Shown here: piece after piece, positions 37,701 through 52,700 of the stretch
Layout of the letters: each line of letters begins with the position of its first letter
Numbering within the stretch: position 1 is the first letter of the stretch
Assembly: GCA_038496675.1 (NCBI GenBank)
Contig: CM076662.1
Location: 16,180,919 to 16,244,918 of the forward strand
From: Rachycentron canadum
Lineage: Eukaryota > Chordata > Actinopteri > Carangiformes > Rachycentridae
Reading direction: 5' to 3'
Length of the DNA stretch: 64,000 nucleotides
The notes under the pieces: model-generated
Database searches by the model: none
The model's input: only the letters and a program-made list of their open reading frames with translations
Told to the model about the DNA's origin: nothing
Made by a program: the position numbers and the translations under genes

Positions 37701-40700
37701 AGACGGGAGGTCATGTGTACCAAACCTCCACTCATGGGTTTATTAGTTTCACATAAGCTTATAGTACACACAACTGGAGCCAAACCCAACATTTATTATT
37801 GTAAAGAAAAAACAACAATGAAGCAAAAACAGAAATGGATTGAATGTTTTAGTTGAAGATGCAGTCACACTGGTTTATATTGTGTAATAACACAAGAACA
37901 TAGGTTACCTCATTGGTAGAAGGTGAGCTGTCAGAGCCTGATGAGCTGATCTTGGACAGTTCATCAACAGACATGGACTTCCCTTTGTAGCTGTTTTTCA
38001 GATGGAAACAAGAGCAGAACTGTGAATTATTGTGGGAAAAAGAAAAAAAAAAGAAACTTTGCATTTATTGGTAATAATGTCAAGATGTACATTTTAGAAC
38101 ATTAATGCCATATAAATATCTTATCATGGCAGAGACACACTACATAGAAAAACAGAAACATAAAGTTAGTTTGTTCAATTTGTAATGGCTGATGAATTTA
38201 GAACCTGAGAAACTTACTAAAACTCATCTTTTCTATTCTCCCTTCGCCGGCGTATTTCTGGACTTGACTCATCTGTTGGTTCCCCCTCGCTCTGTCTTTC
38301 CCTCCACTTCTCGGCCTTCTCCTTAATGCCCCCCATGTCTTTGTAACGCTGAAGTGGGCTGCCCGTACCGGGGCTGGGGGAGCGGTCATCACTACTAACT
38401 TTAGTGTCCAGAGGGAGGGAAAGGGGTCTGTTAAGAGGCGGAGGGGATCCTCGTTTTTCCCTGCTCCGGTCCCTCTGTGCAGACTGGCCGTTGACTGGAT
38501 CGAGCTGCTGGGTCCTGTTGGGGCTGAGCTCCACTTTATGCTGTCTCTTTAACTCTGTTTTTTTCAAGCTGTCATATAAGAACGGTTATATCAGACTGGC
38601 ATCAGAGCAACTGTACTGAAATGCACATACAGTGAACTGAACAAGAATTATCTAAACTAACAGATGAAACCTGAACTGATATGGACAACTGTGTGATATT
38701 TTCCTTGAATAAAAATCTGTTGCACACATGAAATATCAATCAGAAGAGAAGACTTGGAATCTATACAATCAGTGCAATGTGTAAGTTTTGAGAATAGGCT
38801 CTTCATACATATTGCAACAACATAGTCAAAACAAATTGTGACTATAAATGCAGGTCTTCTAAGTCATGTATGTCAGTCACCTTGGGCTGACAGTACACTT
38901 ACATGTTGCACATTAACATAGTACATCTGTCATGTTATGTTACCAAAATGTACTCAATATTTACACTTAAAACATTCAGATGGTGTCTCTTGGACCTTCT
39001 ATAGTGCAGGGAATGTGTTGGCTTCTAAAATCATGCATGTTACCTTTTTACATCAAAACAACTTCAACTCTACATAGACATATTTATTCTACAGGAGCAG
39101 CAGGTGCTTTGAACAGTGCGAGCAGCTACAGTGGTATGTATACCTGTCCCGTCCAAGACGGGTGGTCGACTTTTTGTCATCCTTCTCCTCACATTGCCCC
39201 TTTGACCTCTTCAGGGATGTCCTCCAAGCCATCTGGATCACGGTAGCAGCTCGGTTTTGATTTTCATAAAACTCACGCCAGCACCTCTGAAACAACAAAA
39301 ATCCTTATTCAACTTAAATCTTCTCTCTTGGTCTCCCTTTCTTTTTTGTCACTTCATCCGGCTTTCACTTGGAAAATGGGTACTCCATGGCTTTGTTACA
39401 CATTTAACTTCTGAAGTTTAATATTCACGTGCGGGTGAATTGTTAATGTCACATACCTTCAATGCTTCCTTACCTCCTTACTATATTTAAGATTTACTGT
39501 TTACTGTTTTTCTTGAACCAAAACAAATTCCTTGTTAAAAAAGCTGCCAACAATAAATCAGATTCTGATTCTGAATACCTTCCACATCTTTGGAAAACTG
39601 TGATTGTTTTAGTGTCTAGTAACCCTAAGGAGAAACATCAAAGTATTTTTATTTTAAAGCATGTTTTAATATGAACTGTACCTGTATGATTATTGTGGCA
39701 TCTTTCTTTTGCAGAAAATGCAATCTCATTAGACAGACACGGAACCAGCGCTGCAATATGATGATGTGACGCATCACTTCTTTGTTAAGAGTGTCTTGGA
39801 GGAGCTGCTTCTCCTTTTGCTTGAGGAACACCTGAATAGATGAAAGGAAGGCATACAAGGCATAAGGCGAGATTAAAGCATAAGGCACAGTCGCATTGTG
39901 TAGTCGGAAATAACATTTTATCTGTTTTTATGACTTTATGAAAAGCATGTTATCTGCTACATCCTGTTCTAGTAAGTGACAGTGTTCTGATTCATGGTCA
40001 TGTTTTCCCAAGGGTGACAATAAGCACTTAACCTTAAGAGACATTTTAATGTCATTTTTGAATAACTGTTGAATAGTAACCAAAAAATTAAAGAAACTTG
40101 GGTAAATGACAGTATCCTGAACATGGCAATACTACAATTATCCTGTACTTTTATGATTGTCATAAAACACTAATGATATGATTAACCTTGGTTTTTCCTA
40201 TTTGGTAGGTGGACTTGTCCAGCTTCATCCTCTCAAACAGCTCAGTTATATGCTCAGGAGTTGCAGTTGCTCCTTTTGGAAGCAACATCCTGAACTTGTC
40301 AACAAATTCCTGTTATCAAGAGAAAAACAGTGTCAGAAATGCAAAGTAGGTCTGCTAGTTGTCCTTTTCATTAGAAATTCCTTATACATATCTAGTATAC
40401 CTGGGTATTTATATTCATCTTACCTTAAATGTGTATTTGGCACTGTAGCCACACTTCTGGACGTGAACCATGTGCAGGATGCCCGTGTACCTGATTTGCT
40501 GTAGCACAAGTTCATCATCAAAGTGCAGCTCCTTCTGTAAAAGTAACATTTCCACAGGGATGAACTGTGTTAGCCAGTACAGCTTGTAGGACTAAAATTA
40601 CCACAACGATGTTACAGATTCATACATGATGTTACCATTTCAGCGTTGGAGCGGACACAGAAAATGAAGAAAGGCTCTGCTTTTTCAACCGTCTCCATCA

Positions 40701-43700
40701 GCTTTCTGAGTGAAGCCTGTGTGATAAACCAGTGTAGTGATTCAGTTTTTATTTGAAAAAAAGCAAATAATAATTTTTTTTATGTATACATATAAATGTA
40801 TAGTTAGCACTTTTTTGAGGGTTTTTTCTTAGTTGGGAGCAATCAGCTGATATGAGTGAGGATCACTTTGGTTACATGGAGAATATCTCACTTTCGGATG
40901 ACACTTTCCTTCCTTCTTATCATTCATGGGAATCATGAAATAGAACGATAATTATCAGCAAAACTACAATGAGAGACAAACCTGAAACTGAGTGCTAACT
41001 GTAGGTGGCCTCGTTCTCTGGTGAGGGTGGAAGATGGATTTGCTGGTTCGGTCGTGTGCAGTGAGACCAACAATATGTTGAAGTGAGCACGTATCCATGA
41101 GGTTCTGTTTGATAAAACATAGATAAGAAACACCTAACTCAGACATCTCATTTTAACTTCTGCTTTTGAAATGACCTGTGAAGCACTGTGCTTCACCAAC
41201 ACTACACCCTTTACTAACACTTTACCTTTGGAATGAGCTGCTTCTGTCGACCGCCTCTACTCTTCCTGCAGAAAACACAGACACAGAGTCTCCATACAAC
41301 ATTCAGCTCTAGAAACATGTGAAAAGTTGAAGCACAACATATCACAAACAGTCCACTTAAGTTGAAGGCATTTGGCCACTTACTTTCTCTTTTCATAATT
41401 GGAAAATATGTCTTCAAATACGTCAAGAGGATGTTCATCAGAGTGATCAAAGGAGAAATCCAGAGTCGTGCTGTTGCTGTAAATGTTAGAAAAGTATTTT
41501 TTATTTTTAATCAACAAAGGGTATTACTATTTTGTCTTCAAAAAATAAACCAAAGGGAATATTATTTATTCTAATTAAACACTAAGTCTGTCTGTCTCGT
41601 TTAGTCCTGTGATAGACGGACATCATGATGAGGGTGTTTCTTTTATTTATTACTTGTTAACTCACTGCTGTAAATTATATGTAGTCATCACTGGCATCTA
41701 AAGGACATCAGCATACCCGTGTCTATCATTTATAAATACATGTTATCTAAGCTGCTCATGGAAGAGATTGTCTTGAAAAGTTCCTCATACCAACTCTGAA
41801 ATGTGGAAGACTGGTTTCCGGTGATCGCACCCTAACTATTGGAATGAACTCCAATACAGCTTGAACTTAGAGAAACCAACCCTATCTAGTTCTAATAAGA
41901 TTTGTGAATGGATTTGTGTAATTTGTTCAAATGTTTCTTTAACAAAATAGATCTTGAGTTTTCCTGAGATACAGCTTAACTAACTGAGTAGTTGACTGAC
42001 AATAAATACACAAGACAATGAATAAACATGGCTACAGTTAATCAATTCATAAAATAGAAAATGCCAGCCTCATTCAAGACCCATGGTCAATTTGAATACA
42101 TTTGGTTGTATCAAAATGAAAGCAATAGAGAGACTCCTGCAGTAAGATCCAACCCATTATAAATCCACCAGTGTACAGTGTACTCACCTGGATAGTCGTT
42201 CCACAGTACTGCTGCGCTGTTTCATTTCTTTGAGGGTTTTGCGAGAGCTTCGTCTGGCAGCTACTGTGGTGACAATATACAATACACAGCATAATCATGA
42301 GAACATTGCTCAAAAGAAGAAATAAAATAAAAAATGTTGACATGCAGTAGCTGACTGAGTCATTCAGAAAAAGTCAGCTGAATAAACCTGTAATTCTTGA
42401 ATAGTAATCAGCTTATGTCCTACAAAAAAATATCCACAGTTAAGACAACATTTTTAGGATTGACCGAGAGTGAAACTGTGGTTCAGTTAGTAACTTAAGT
42501 GACCCACGCTCTTCTGCCCGCTGACGTCCCATGTATTTGAATACTGTGAGGATGCGAATAGTGGCTCGGAGGACGCCCCATCTGAACTGTGCCTCAGGGC
42601 TGGACGCCACCAGGTGATGCAGAAATGCCCGCTCACTGCTCCGTAGAAGAGCTACCACTTCAGGACGCATGTGCTCCGTGTTTTTCTCTCTGAAGTCCTG
42701 AAAAACAACAGCAATCATGATTAGTATGCTGAATACTTCTACTGTTGCTGTAATTAAAAGAGAATTGGTGGCCTTCCACCATGATTAGATAAATAAACTT
42801 TACAATAAATCCACAGTCTTCTTATGGGAGGGAGAAGCATTAATCATTCACTTAGTTCACATAGATTTACCATGTTTTTCCCACACTGGCTTATCTAACA
42901 AGGCCACAGTAGATCAACACACTTTTTTTTCTACTGAATTTCAAATGTAGCTGGGGAAATTGTTATTCACACTGTAGAATATGGATGTTTGCAGTGTGGG
43001 ACAAATACTCTACCTTGATGTGATATTCAACACTCCCAGCAAAGTGTTGAATGGCAAAAGTCGGTTTTGTGTTTGGAGAGGCTGCAAAGAGCGGATTGTC
43101 CTGATGCTGCTGCTTCAGCTTGTCCAACAGGGTTTCATCTGTGCCCTGAGGGAGGCTGAAGATACAGAGAGAAGGACAAAAATTCCATTTCAACAATATA
43201 ATATCTGAGGATGAAAACAACAATGACTTAAAAAAAAAAAAAAAAAAGCCTGGGAAAAGCAACAGAAATTGCTGCATTATTCAGTTGATTTACTGACTAA
43301 CTACAGATGCAGAGAACACAGGATGAGCAATAATTCCCCATTGATCACAGTTTCAATTTACTGCATGCCAACCTCCACTTTCTCACCCCATTTCCTGTCT
43401 CTTTCCACTGTAAAAAGGCATAAACAAAATGTGATGACATGATATTACAATATAGTTATATAGTTTTGGAAATTGTAACATTTAAAAAAAAATCTGTGTA
43501 ATATTTGTAGATATGAGATGTGTTTGATATAAGATTACGATTAAATATTGCTTATAAAATCATTACACATTGGCCAATAACTGTAGCTCTGTCTGTGGAT
43601 ATCCATAAGTGGAAATTGGTGCACGAAGAGTTAATGAATCACAATATAGTTAAACACAGCTGTAATAATATGTGATAATACAATTATTACAATTCTTCCC

Positions 43701-46700
43701 ATTAGTAAAGTGTTATTCTAGGGCACCGTTGTGGCTCCCCTGGTAGAGCACATACAATTTGTGCTCAGTCTATACAGCAGCAGCCTGCATTTGCATCAGA
43801 ATTTGAATTCAAATCTTCTGCATGTCATCCCAACTCTCTCATCCCTAACTTTCCTGTCTCTTTGTGACTGTCCCTGTCATAAATGAGCCAAAAATTGCCT
43901 TAATCCCTAAAGAAAAAAAAAAACAAAACAAAAACATCATGTGTTCCATGTTTTGCAATTGCAGTGATTCTTGAGCCATGTAAGGTAACACAAGACAGGG
44001 GCAATGATATAGGTGCAGCTCACATACTTGCTTTCCTCATCCAGCAGGTCAAAGAGCCCGGTTGACTTCTTGCTGATCAACTGGATGCAGCTACTGTTGT
44101 CAGTGCAATCAATGTTTTGCCAAGTGATGCCTTCTGACACATAATCTTCCTGTAACGATTATTAATCACATAATCACGTGAGGTAAAAGAATTTGCCTCT
44201 GTTGCACTGATGTAATGTAGTATTAGTAACAACAATTCAACAACCAGTACAAACTGGAATAAAGCCAGAGATAAATATATGACAAATAACATAGTAATGA
44301 GTAATGGGAGTGCCTGCAAGTTTTAAGACTCCTTATTACAAATTGTATTTGAAAATAATGAAAAAAAAAAAGAAATACAAATAACTGAAAACAACTTACT
44401 TAAGGTCTGTTAGAGCTCACTTTATCATGTAAAACACTACAGTATATCTATCTGTATTTGTATCTGTAATTTTGTTCATATAATTTCAGATATTGTTAGA
44501 TATTTTCAGGATTTTCAGGCACTGAGGTAACTAGATGCACACTGAACAAAGGCAACAAGGCAGATTAAAAAGCTCCAGCTGTATCAAGTCCATGCAAATG
44601 TAAATAAAAATGAAACTGAGGAAAGCTAAAAATATCTGTTAAAAGACCTACTTGCTCAAGCTCGAAGATGTTCTGGTTAATGTAATACTGCAGTTTCTCA
44701 TTGGTGTAGTTGATGCACAGCTGCTCAAAACTGTTTTTCTGGAGGTTCTCAAATCCAAACATATCCAAGACACCGATGGACAAACACTAAAGCCAAGACA
44801 TCAAACAGGACACTTCATAACAAACATACAAAAGGCAGCATACTGGCACCGTCATAATGTGTTTCATTAGTGACACATCTGTAAAAAGCAGAACCATGGA
44901 TTTAATAATGAATGAAATAATGAATCTGTAAAATGACTATAAGATAAGATATTTTATAATTCTTGTTGCAGCTTGAAAACAAAAATATTTTTAGTGTAAA
45001 AATGTTATGACAATTGTCAAATGGGAAAAATGACTTAAACAAATGTCAACTTTCTCTGAGGAGGCCTTACACAGGCATCTCAGCAACCACAAATATGGCT
45101 TTATTTGTACTTATCAGTGACTCACAGAGACTGACTCCTCCATGTCTCGTCTGTTCAGCATTGCATGGTTGATGTGAAGGATAATCCAGTCAAACAAAGC
45201 ACTGTATAAAGACTTGGCCATGGAGTCCCGCACTTTGGATGCCTATATGCAGAGAAACAACCAAGAGAGCAAAATTAAAACTCAAGTGCTATATTTAATG
45301 CAGAATAAGACCACAACATGAAATGCAATTTTCTCTCTCAACTCAGTTTAAAAAGAGTCCAGTGAATCATTATATTCAATCACTGATGAGTAGCACTGTC
45401 GCCTCACAGCAAGAAGGTTCTGGGTTCGAACCCCGGCCTGGAGGCTTTCTGTGTGGAATTTGCAAGTTCTCCATGGGTTCCATGTGGGTAATCTGGTGTC
45501 CTCACACAGTCCAACTTCATGCACATTATTATTGCTGACTCTAAATGCCCTCAATGTCAGCTGGGATTGGCGACCGCCCCCAGATAATGGATAGATAATG
45601 GACGGACGGATAATCAAACTCAAAGGGGCAGACCTATTAATAAATTCAAACTCTATACCTCTTGTAGTGTGTACTGTGAAACTGTTGTGGCCTTGGCAGT
45701 CACTACTCTCCTTTTGGTCAAAGCCTCCAACAGCAGCTCCTTTTTAACCTAGAGAAAAATAAGAAAAGATAACAGTTGAGACACTACTATAACATAGTAC
45801 CTATTATTAGTCTAGTCAAGAAAATGACAACTACTATAATAGACAAACTCACCAGACTGAAACCGGCACACAACAATTTAAACAATACAGAGAGCTATTT
45901 TAGGTGCAGTGATGACACAGCTCATCTTTAGGAGGTTGCTGTGCTCACTGAGTGAGAACATTTTTACATTTTTTTTTTCTTTTTTAAAGTATAGAACTTT
46001 GAGCTAATATGCTCAAAAAGGAGATTTCTAGTGTAGACAAACCTCCAGATGATGATATAGCATTGTGTGTTGTGCTTTACCTTGAGCAGATCAGACAATG
46101 TAGACAAGACTTCAGCAGGTCCAACCTCCAGGTCCTGAGTGTCCTCAGACACTGTGAATGTCACATTGCCAATGTGGAGGATGGCAGAGAGGATGGAAAA
46201 TATGCTGCATAGTACAAAGACACACACAAACAGATGGCATAGGAGGTTAATAGATGACACAATACACCTGGCAGACATACTAGAGGTCCTCAGTTGTAGC
46301 ATAATGTGGGTGATGAGGACAGTGCTCAATTCCACCACAAATAAATGACATGGTTTTTTGGCTAAAACATTTTATCACTGATCAGCCTGATGGCTTTCAT
46401 GTTAAAATATTTCAATTATAGGAGAAATATTTCTCCTACTTTGAAGTCATTCACATGTTCAGTTTCAGCATGGTTGTTCAGCATGGTTGTCCAAGCTGAA
46501 CAGGTTACAAACGATGCTGCTAGTGCTTGCTAGTAGCATGTACGCTGTGTCCTGAGGCTGTCAGGCACTTGTCATCATGCTTGCTGCATTTTTCTCCTGC
46601 TTGTCTTGACAGGCTCTGACCTGTTATTGACATCAGTAAAGAAAGGAGAAACTTTTTTGACACTGCTCAGTTGAAGTGCACATTAACTAACCAACCTGCA

Positions 46701-49700
46701 CAGTTTTGGTACAGCAAACTGAAAACTGTGGAATGTCAATGAAAAGACTCTGAACACTGCCTGAACAATGAAATGTTGCTGGGCCTTCTACAGTAAATAT
46801 TTCTTAGCTTTTTTTTTTACCCTTTTAGAAGCACAAAGTATGTGAGTTGCACTGTTGTGTTTGCTCTAAACCCTCTGGCATGTACAATAGTGTCCTTGAT
46901 GACAATTCCCACATTCTTGGCAGAGAACTAATTATTATTATTTGCAAACACTTTTTGTTAAATACTGGCCATGTCCACCTAACGTTTGTTGTGCAAGCCC
47001 TTCCAACTACAATGCAATAAATAACTCTTTTATTGACTTTTCCTAGAAGGTGGGTTTACACTGCTCAGTTTGAGCCTGCAGCATTTCAGTTGTGTTGTTT
47101 ATTATCCAAATCATACATACTGTTTCTTGGTGGAGGCCAGGAAGCCAACCATTTCCATAGCTTGGTGGAGCCTCTTGTACTCCTGCCCAAATTTGTCCTC
47201 ATCTTCTATATGGAGGTCTTGCTGCAGAATAATCAGACAGTGGTAAATATTAACCATAGCCACAGAGGTGTATGCAAGTCAATCTATATTGTTCACAAAC
47301 ATGCAATAATGTTGAAATTAGATTGTTGTTGATTGTATAAATTTATCCAATACGACCTCATACATAATTCAGTTTACATTTGACTGGTTGTGCTGACACC
47401 AGTTATTCAGTTTCCAAAGCTGAATGCTTGTAACATTTTTGTTGCCGAGTCCTTGTGCATCATCAGGGATACACGCACCTATCTATTTAATTCAGTGACA
47501 CTGGGCAAGGTTCACCTGACTGAACTCAGAGGCTTTCTTAATATATTTTTTGAGTGAGGCAAATTATAAAGAAATACAGCTTATTATGAGGATTGGCCCT
47601 GACTCATGAGTTCAGCTGGAGTGCATCCATAAATGAATAATGAAAAGCTACAAATACACAAAAAAGGCGACAACAGGTCCTGAACTGGAGCATGATGGAG
47701 GAAATTGATGGTAGTTGGTCCCTGTGGCATTGTCACAATAAATTAAACCTGTCAGACACCAACCTTCAAACTTCAAACTAGGGCAAAAAGTTTCAAAGGG
47801 CAAAAATAAACAGGACTACATGGATAAAAGTGTGTTAACCAAAACCTTAATAAAGGAAACAGATGTACTGTAGACTATAGAGCAGTTTTACAGTATTATG
47901 TGAGTGTCTGTTCATTCACTACACAGTGAGGGCTTCCACAACACACTATAATGTGTTGTTGAGCATTTCAAAACACGGCGGTTCTTTCTATTAAAGATTT
48001 ACCATGGATTTAACCCATTTAATAACATGACAAACAATGACATATGACGTGAGAAATGGCAGTTCTCCCTTTCATCCATTACTGCTGCTGTAAAGAGCTT
48101 GGATCAAAAGGTACCTGCTTGAGGTAGAGATAATCTTGTGGCTTTAACAGGTGAAATTCTTCCTGTTCGTCTTTGGACGCTCCCACCAGCAGATAGTAGA
48201 ACACGTGGTAGTTCCTGTGGGTCAAAGGCCACAGGGTACAGATACAGGGAATTATTTCTCATGCCGCTTTCAATTTAACTCAACCTTTCACTGAACAGAG
48301 AGAACTGTAAAGCTGTGTTTTGTGCGTGGTTGGTATCAGCAGAGTCTCATTTCTACACCCAACTTTTAAATCTAAAACCAAGTTATGAGGGTTTCTCTAA
48401 GGATTTGAAATGCCATTTAAGTGAGTCTTCATTATACCTCTCTCTCTGATCTCTGGACACCAGGCGGCACTTTTCAAGTAGGTACTTCTCAATAACAGCC
48501 CTGCAAGAAACACACAAGAAGGAAATGTCCTGACCTGTGAAACTTTGGTGAAGGTCCAAATATCACATAAGAAGACAAATGAACTGTGGAACTCAACAAA
48601 TATATCAACCAAGATAAACTTAACCCTGCCAAAGCCTTAAAGATTCACATCCATTCAAAGAGTACAGAAAGTTGGTGCCTCACCCTCTGATGACGCCACT
48701 CTCCAGGTAGTTGAGTTGGATGAACTTCCCAAAGCGACTAGAGTTGTTATTCTCTGCAGTCTTAGCGTTGCCAAAGGCCTGTTTGGAAACATAGGTAACA
48801 TAAATTTTAAAGTAAAGTAAACAGAAAAATTTCTAGGCAGGTTTGTCACAGACACTGGCACCCAGACCTAAATACTATAAATGTCTGCACAAGGTAAATC
48901 AATTTGCCTTGTGCATGGCAGGAAATGGTATCTGTGAGCAATCAGCAAAGATCAAGCTGGTTTAAATCTGAATTTATGTTGTATTGAGTGTGGAAAACAT
49001 GCAAACCAATTAGTATCAAAATAAATGAGATCATACAGTTAGTATAAAATAAAGGGAAGCATCACAACAAATTTACCACCAAAATAACAGCATAGCATTC
49101 TCAGTGTTTTATTCAGCAATGCAGTCAAACCAGGAGACTTAGTTCTACTTGATTAGCATGATTAAGAGGCCACAGTCATTTATAGCAGAAGCTTGATTAA
49201 ACAGCCTTTTGTTAGGTTGACAAAGAATTTTTAAGTTAACAGTGGAGTTGAATAGTACATTTCTTTCACTTTCACAAGAGATACTGTTCATTTTTAAATA
49301 GCTGATGGTGTCTGCAATGCTAATAGTATGTCAGTAGTGATCTGATTGCTCTTTTTTTCTCTGTAGTCTTTTACGGCTCAGCGAAAATTAAAAAGCGTTA
49401 TTATAAACTTGTACAAAACTATTACTGTGACTTCTCCATCAACAGGATATACAGGAAATGCACCAGCTGCTGAAAAGTAACTATCAATTGTTTGGATAAC
49501 TGACCACAAGCTTGATGGTTGACTTGTTATTGAATCATTCATCAAGTTAAAATGCCAAATATTAGCTAGTTCCCAAATTTCTGTTTCATTCTTTAAAATT
49601 AGTTGCAACTAATAATTATTTTCCTTATTGATATCTGCACATCATGTTCTCAATCAATTAATGTCAGAAAAAAGGTCAAAACAGCCATTGATTTGTCTAA

Positions 49701-52700
49701 AAATGTCTTGTTGTGCCCAACCAAAAGTCCAAACATCCATAGATATTTAGTTCACAATAAAATCAAACAAAAAGAAAAATGTTTGAGAGGCTGCAACCAG
49801 AGAATGACTGGTGACCATTGTCGAGATAGTTGATTTGAAATCAACTAATACATTTAGCAGCTGCCTGTCAACAATGGTTCAGACAAACTAAGTTATTTGA
49901 TTATGTCAATTATTTTCTTGCCTTTCACAGAATAATCCATAATGACGGTAATCAGTTAGAGATTTTGCAGGAACACCTCGCAAGGATTGTTATTCTGTCA
50001 CAGAGACACATAGAGACAGTATCTAAGGTTCACTACCAATAGCACAACAAACTCCACCCAGGCCAAGGCAATGGGTGAAATGACACATACGAGATTATGG
50101 GTGCTTATTAGCTTCTGTTGACTCAGAATCAGCTTCTACTTCCCAAGTTTAAACCTTTCCCAAAGGAAAAGAAAAATCCAAACTAAGCCCACGTCAGCCA
50201 CTAAATGTATCCTTGTACTTCATTCCTGTGTGAGCTATGCCAAGGGCCGTGTCCTAACACGCCAGAGTAGTGTCTATGCAGACGGTGAGAAAGACCTGCA
50301 TACTGTGCTGATCACACGCTGGCAGGTACAGCACTGAATGGCTGGAAAGGCCCTTCCCAGTTTACCTTTGTAAATAAACTGAAGCAGGATTTCTCAAACA
50401 CACATGGCTTTCATGTTCAACCAGATCGATGAAAGTTATTGAAACAAAGATGTAGATGTAGCAAGACAAAAATGAAAGGAATGTGGAGAGAAAAGTAAAG
50501 ATGGTATGCGGTAAAGAAAGAGAGAGAGAGAAACAGGTGTGCTATCTCCCAGTTCAGGTGGCTGGATCCTCTAAAGGACCAATTTTATAATCATATCTTT
50601 CAGATGTTCCAGACCATAAAACCGGGACATGGTAAAAACCTGTTTCTCTCTCTGTCTCTCTATATATCAACTCAGTAGAACTAGCTCCTCCTGCTTTACA
50701 CAGACCCAAACAAATAATGCAAGTTATGCAAACCACTCATGAAGTCAAAAACTTAAACACCAGAAAAATGGGTTCAGAAAACTACCAACAAGATGGGAAA
50801 CACGAGAGGTAAACTGGGACAAGTTTAATGACACGTCCTTTTAAAAGGTGTTGGATAACTGGTAAACCATTTATTTTGAAAACTGATTTAGCAAAGGTTG
50901 CTTTCCAAAAGAGCCACCAATTGTTCATATTCTTATTGATACTTATAACGCAGGAAAAAATAAAGGTCTTATAAGCAAGTTATGCCATGGTATCATACCA
51001 CTGAGTAAGGACACTACAGACTATGTGGAACGATGATGGGAAAAAGAGCTGGACATTGAAATAACTGAAGACATGTGGCTGCTTGCCTGCGCAGTACAAT
51101 TGTCCTACTTCAACCCCTGGAGACTTCTGCTGGAAAAAACTTATTTGCTTTTATATCACTCCCAAACAGAAGTTTACACAAACTGCTACTCAGCAAGGAT
51201 GTTGGAGGGAATCTGGTGGTAATGAACACTCATTGATCATGCTCATGCTTTCTGGTCTTGTCCCCCTACTCAGTCTTTCTGAAGAGATGTAGCAACAATT
51301 TTTTTCAAAAAGCCTTGGTTTTAGCATCAGTTCGCACCTCCTAGAGAGCCTGCTGTCCATTTATCTATAAATAACGTACTGTCCATCTATCTACAAATAG
51401 TAGCCTTGTAACTAAAAAACAAAGTCAAGTGGTTAACATGGACAATCAATGAGTGGCATTTTCTACTACACTCAAATGACTCAAGTGACTCTTTTATCCA
51501 TCTAGTTTGAAGGTTCCTGAACTTTTTGGCTCATGACCATTTAGCACTGTCTGCTTGAGATCCATCAGCACTTTTAAAAAGGTACACCAAAGAGTGATAT
51601 TGACCCTGTTTTGCAGTTGAATGATTTTAGAGGCCTTCAGGTTGTAATACATCGAGTAACACAAATGATGATAGAATATGAACATCTGTATATGTCTGAA
51701 TATGTCATATGCCCTGACTTTGTTGTTGCTGTTACCAGTGTTACAACTGATACAAATGATGCAGAATGGATTATGGGACACTGAAAACTGAAAAGGGTGC
51801 AGCAGTTATGTCCTACAAATTTAGCATTTCTTGACTGAATATATGTTGAATACAGGGAATGGGAATCAGTATGCTCTTATAATGCAGAGTAGAAAGAAAT
51901 TGGTGATTTCTGAATTTAAACACAGCTGAACAAAGAGAGAGAGGGGGAGAAAAGATGCATTAGTGAGAATAAGGTTTAAGCTGACAGAAGGGAGGTGATT
52001 TACACTTTGTTGTGTATGCTTGCCAGCAGACTGGATGAGCCTGTTCCGACATGTTCCCGTTTCTCTTCTCATTCTGGTGTTCCCTCAGAGGCAACGCCCT
52101 GCACATTCCCCCTATGGAGCTCAACACCCTGTTTCCTGATCAGCAACACCAAACAAAAACCTCCAGCTGCAACCACTATGTCAAGAGGTCATGCTGAATG
52201 AAAGCAAGATGCCATCACTTGCTAAGCAACTAAATGCAAGTATCTTTTCCTGGTTTTAAAATCAAACATGTTATGGCATACTCTGAAATCTTGCTTACTG
52301 TAGAAATGTGTTCTGTTGAAAATGACTGAATACTGTGGAAGTGGCAGTTTTCTGGAACCAGGGAGATTAAAATCACACCGTTTGAAATGTGAGAAATTTA
52401 AGGGGAAGAAAAAAGTCAGTTTCTGATTTCAGATAAAAAAAGAACAAGTACTACAGGATGTGACTCATAAATGCATAGGAATTTCCTAAAATGATAGAAC
52501 CATAAAAACAATCTCAAACTCATCCTCATTATTATGGAAGCATTATTGGCTACAGATCTCAGATTGACCACTACTGATATTCAGATTTAGTGTAAACTCT
52601 TGCATATAGCCTCCTCTGGTTAAACCTCAGGCTAACTATTATGAAACAACTGTCTGCAGTAAGACAGTTCCCCATTTTCCAATTTTACCAAGACAACAAC

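Larger units (their letters stand above)
40187..48778 (-). other. myo9b: Myosin IX exons 2-19: motor domain
   Basis: Exons: 48684-48778, 48438-48500, 48115-48214, 47121-47221, 46081-46204, 45659-45748, 45126-45242, 44652-44786, 44028-44149, 43014-43155, 42508-42697, 42188-42263, 41384-41476, 41226-41265, 40982-41104, 40636-40716, 40424-40534, 40187-40309. Switch I (NNNSSRFGK) and the switch II region (LDMFGFE) are intact, so ATP hydrolysis is plausible. The loop-2 insert of class IX spans exons 12-16 (about residues 690-800) and is rich in Arg, Lys and Ser. The SH1 helix region reads YTGILHMVHVQKCGYSAKY, unlike the usual GMLETVRI. The lysine cluster found in mammals before the PPSISAQFQ block is replaced by HPHQRTRPP. 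Confidence 0.9.

Noticed and set aside
41740..41900. Possible LINE C-terminal remnant (YWNELQYSLNLEKP)
   Set aside because: A WNxL-type motif like those at LINE polyprotein ends is present, but the match is too short and frame-broken to support a feature.
45404..45450. tRNA-like B box and tRNA-like head
   Set aside because: It is part of a SINE. There is no full cloverleaf, so it is not a tRNA gene.
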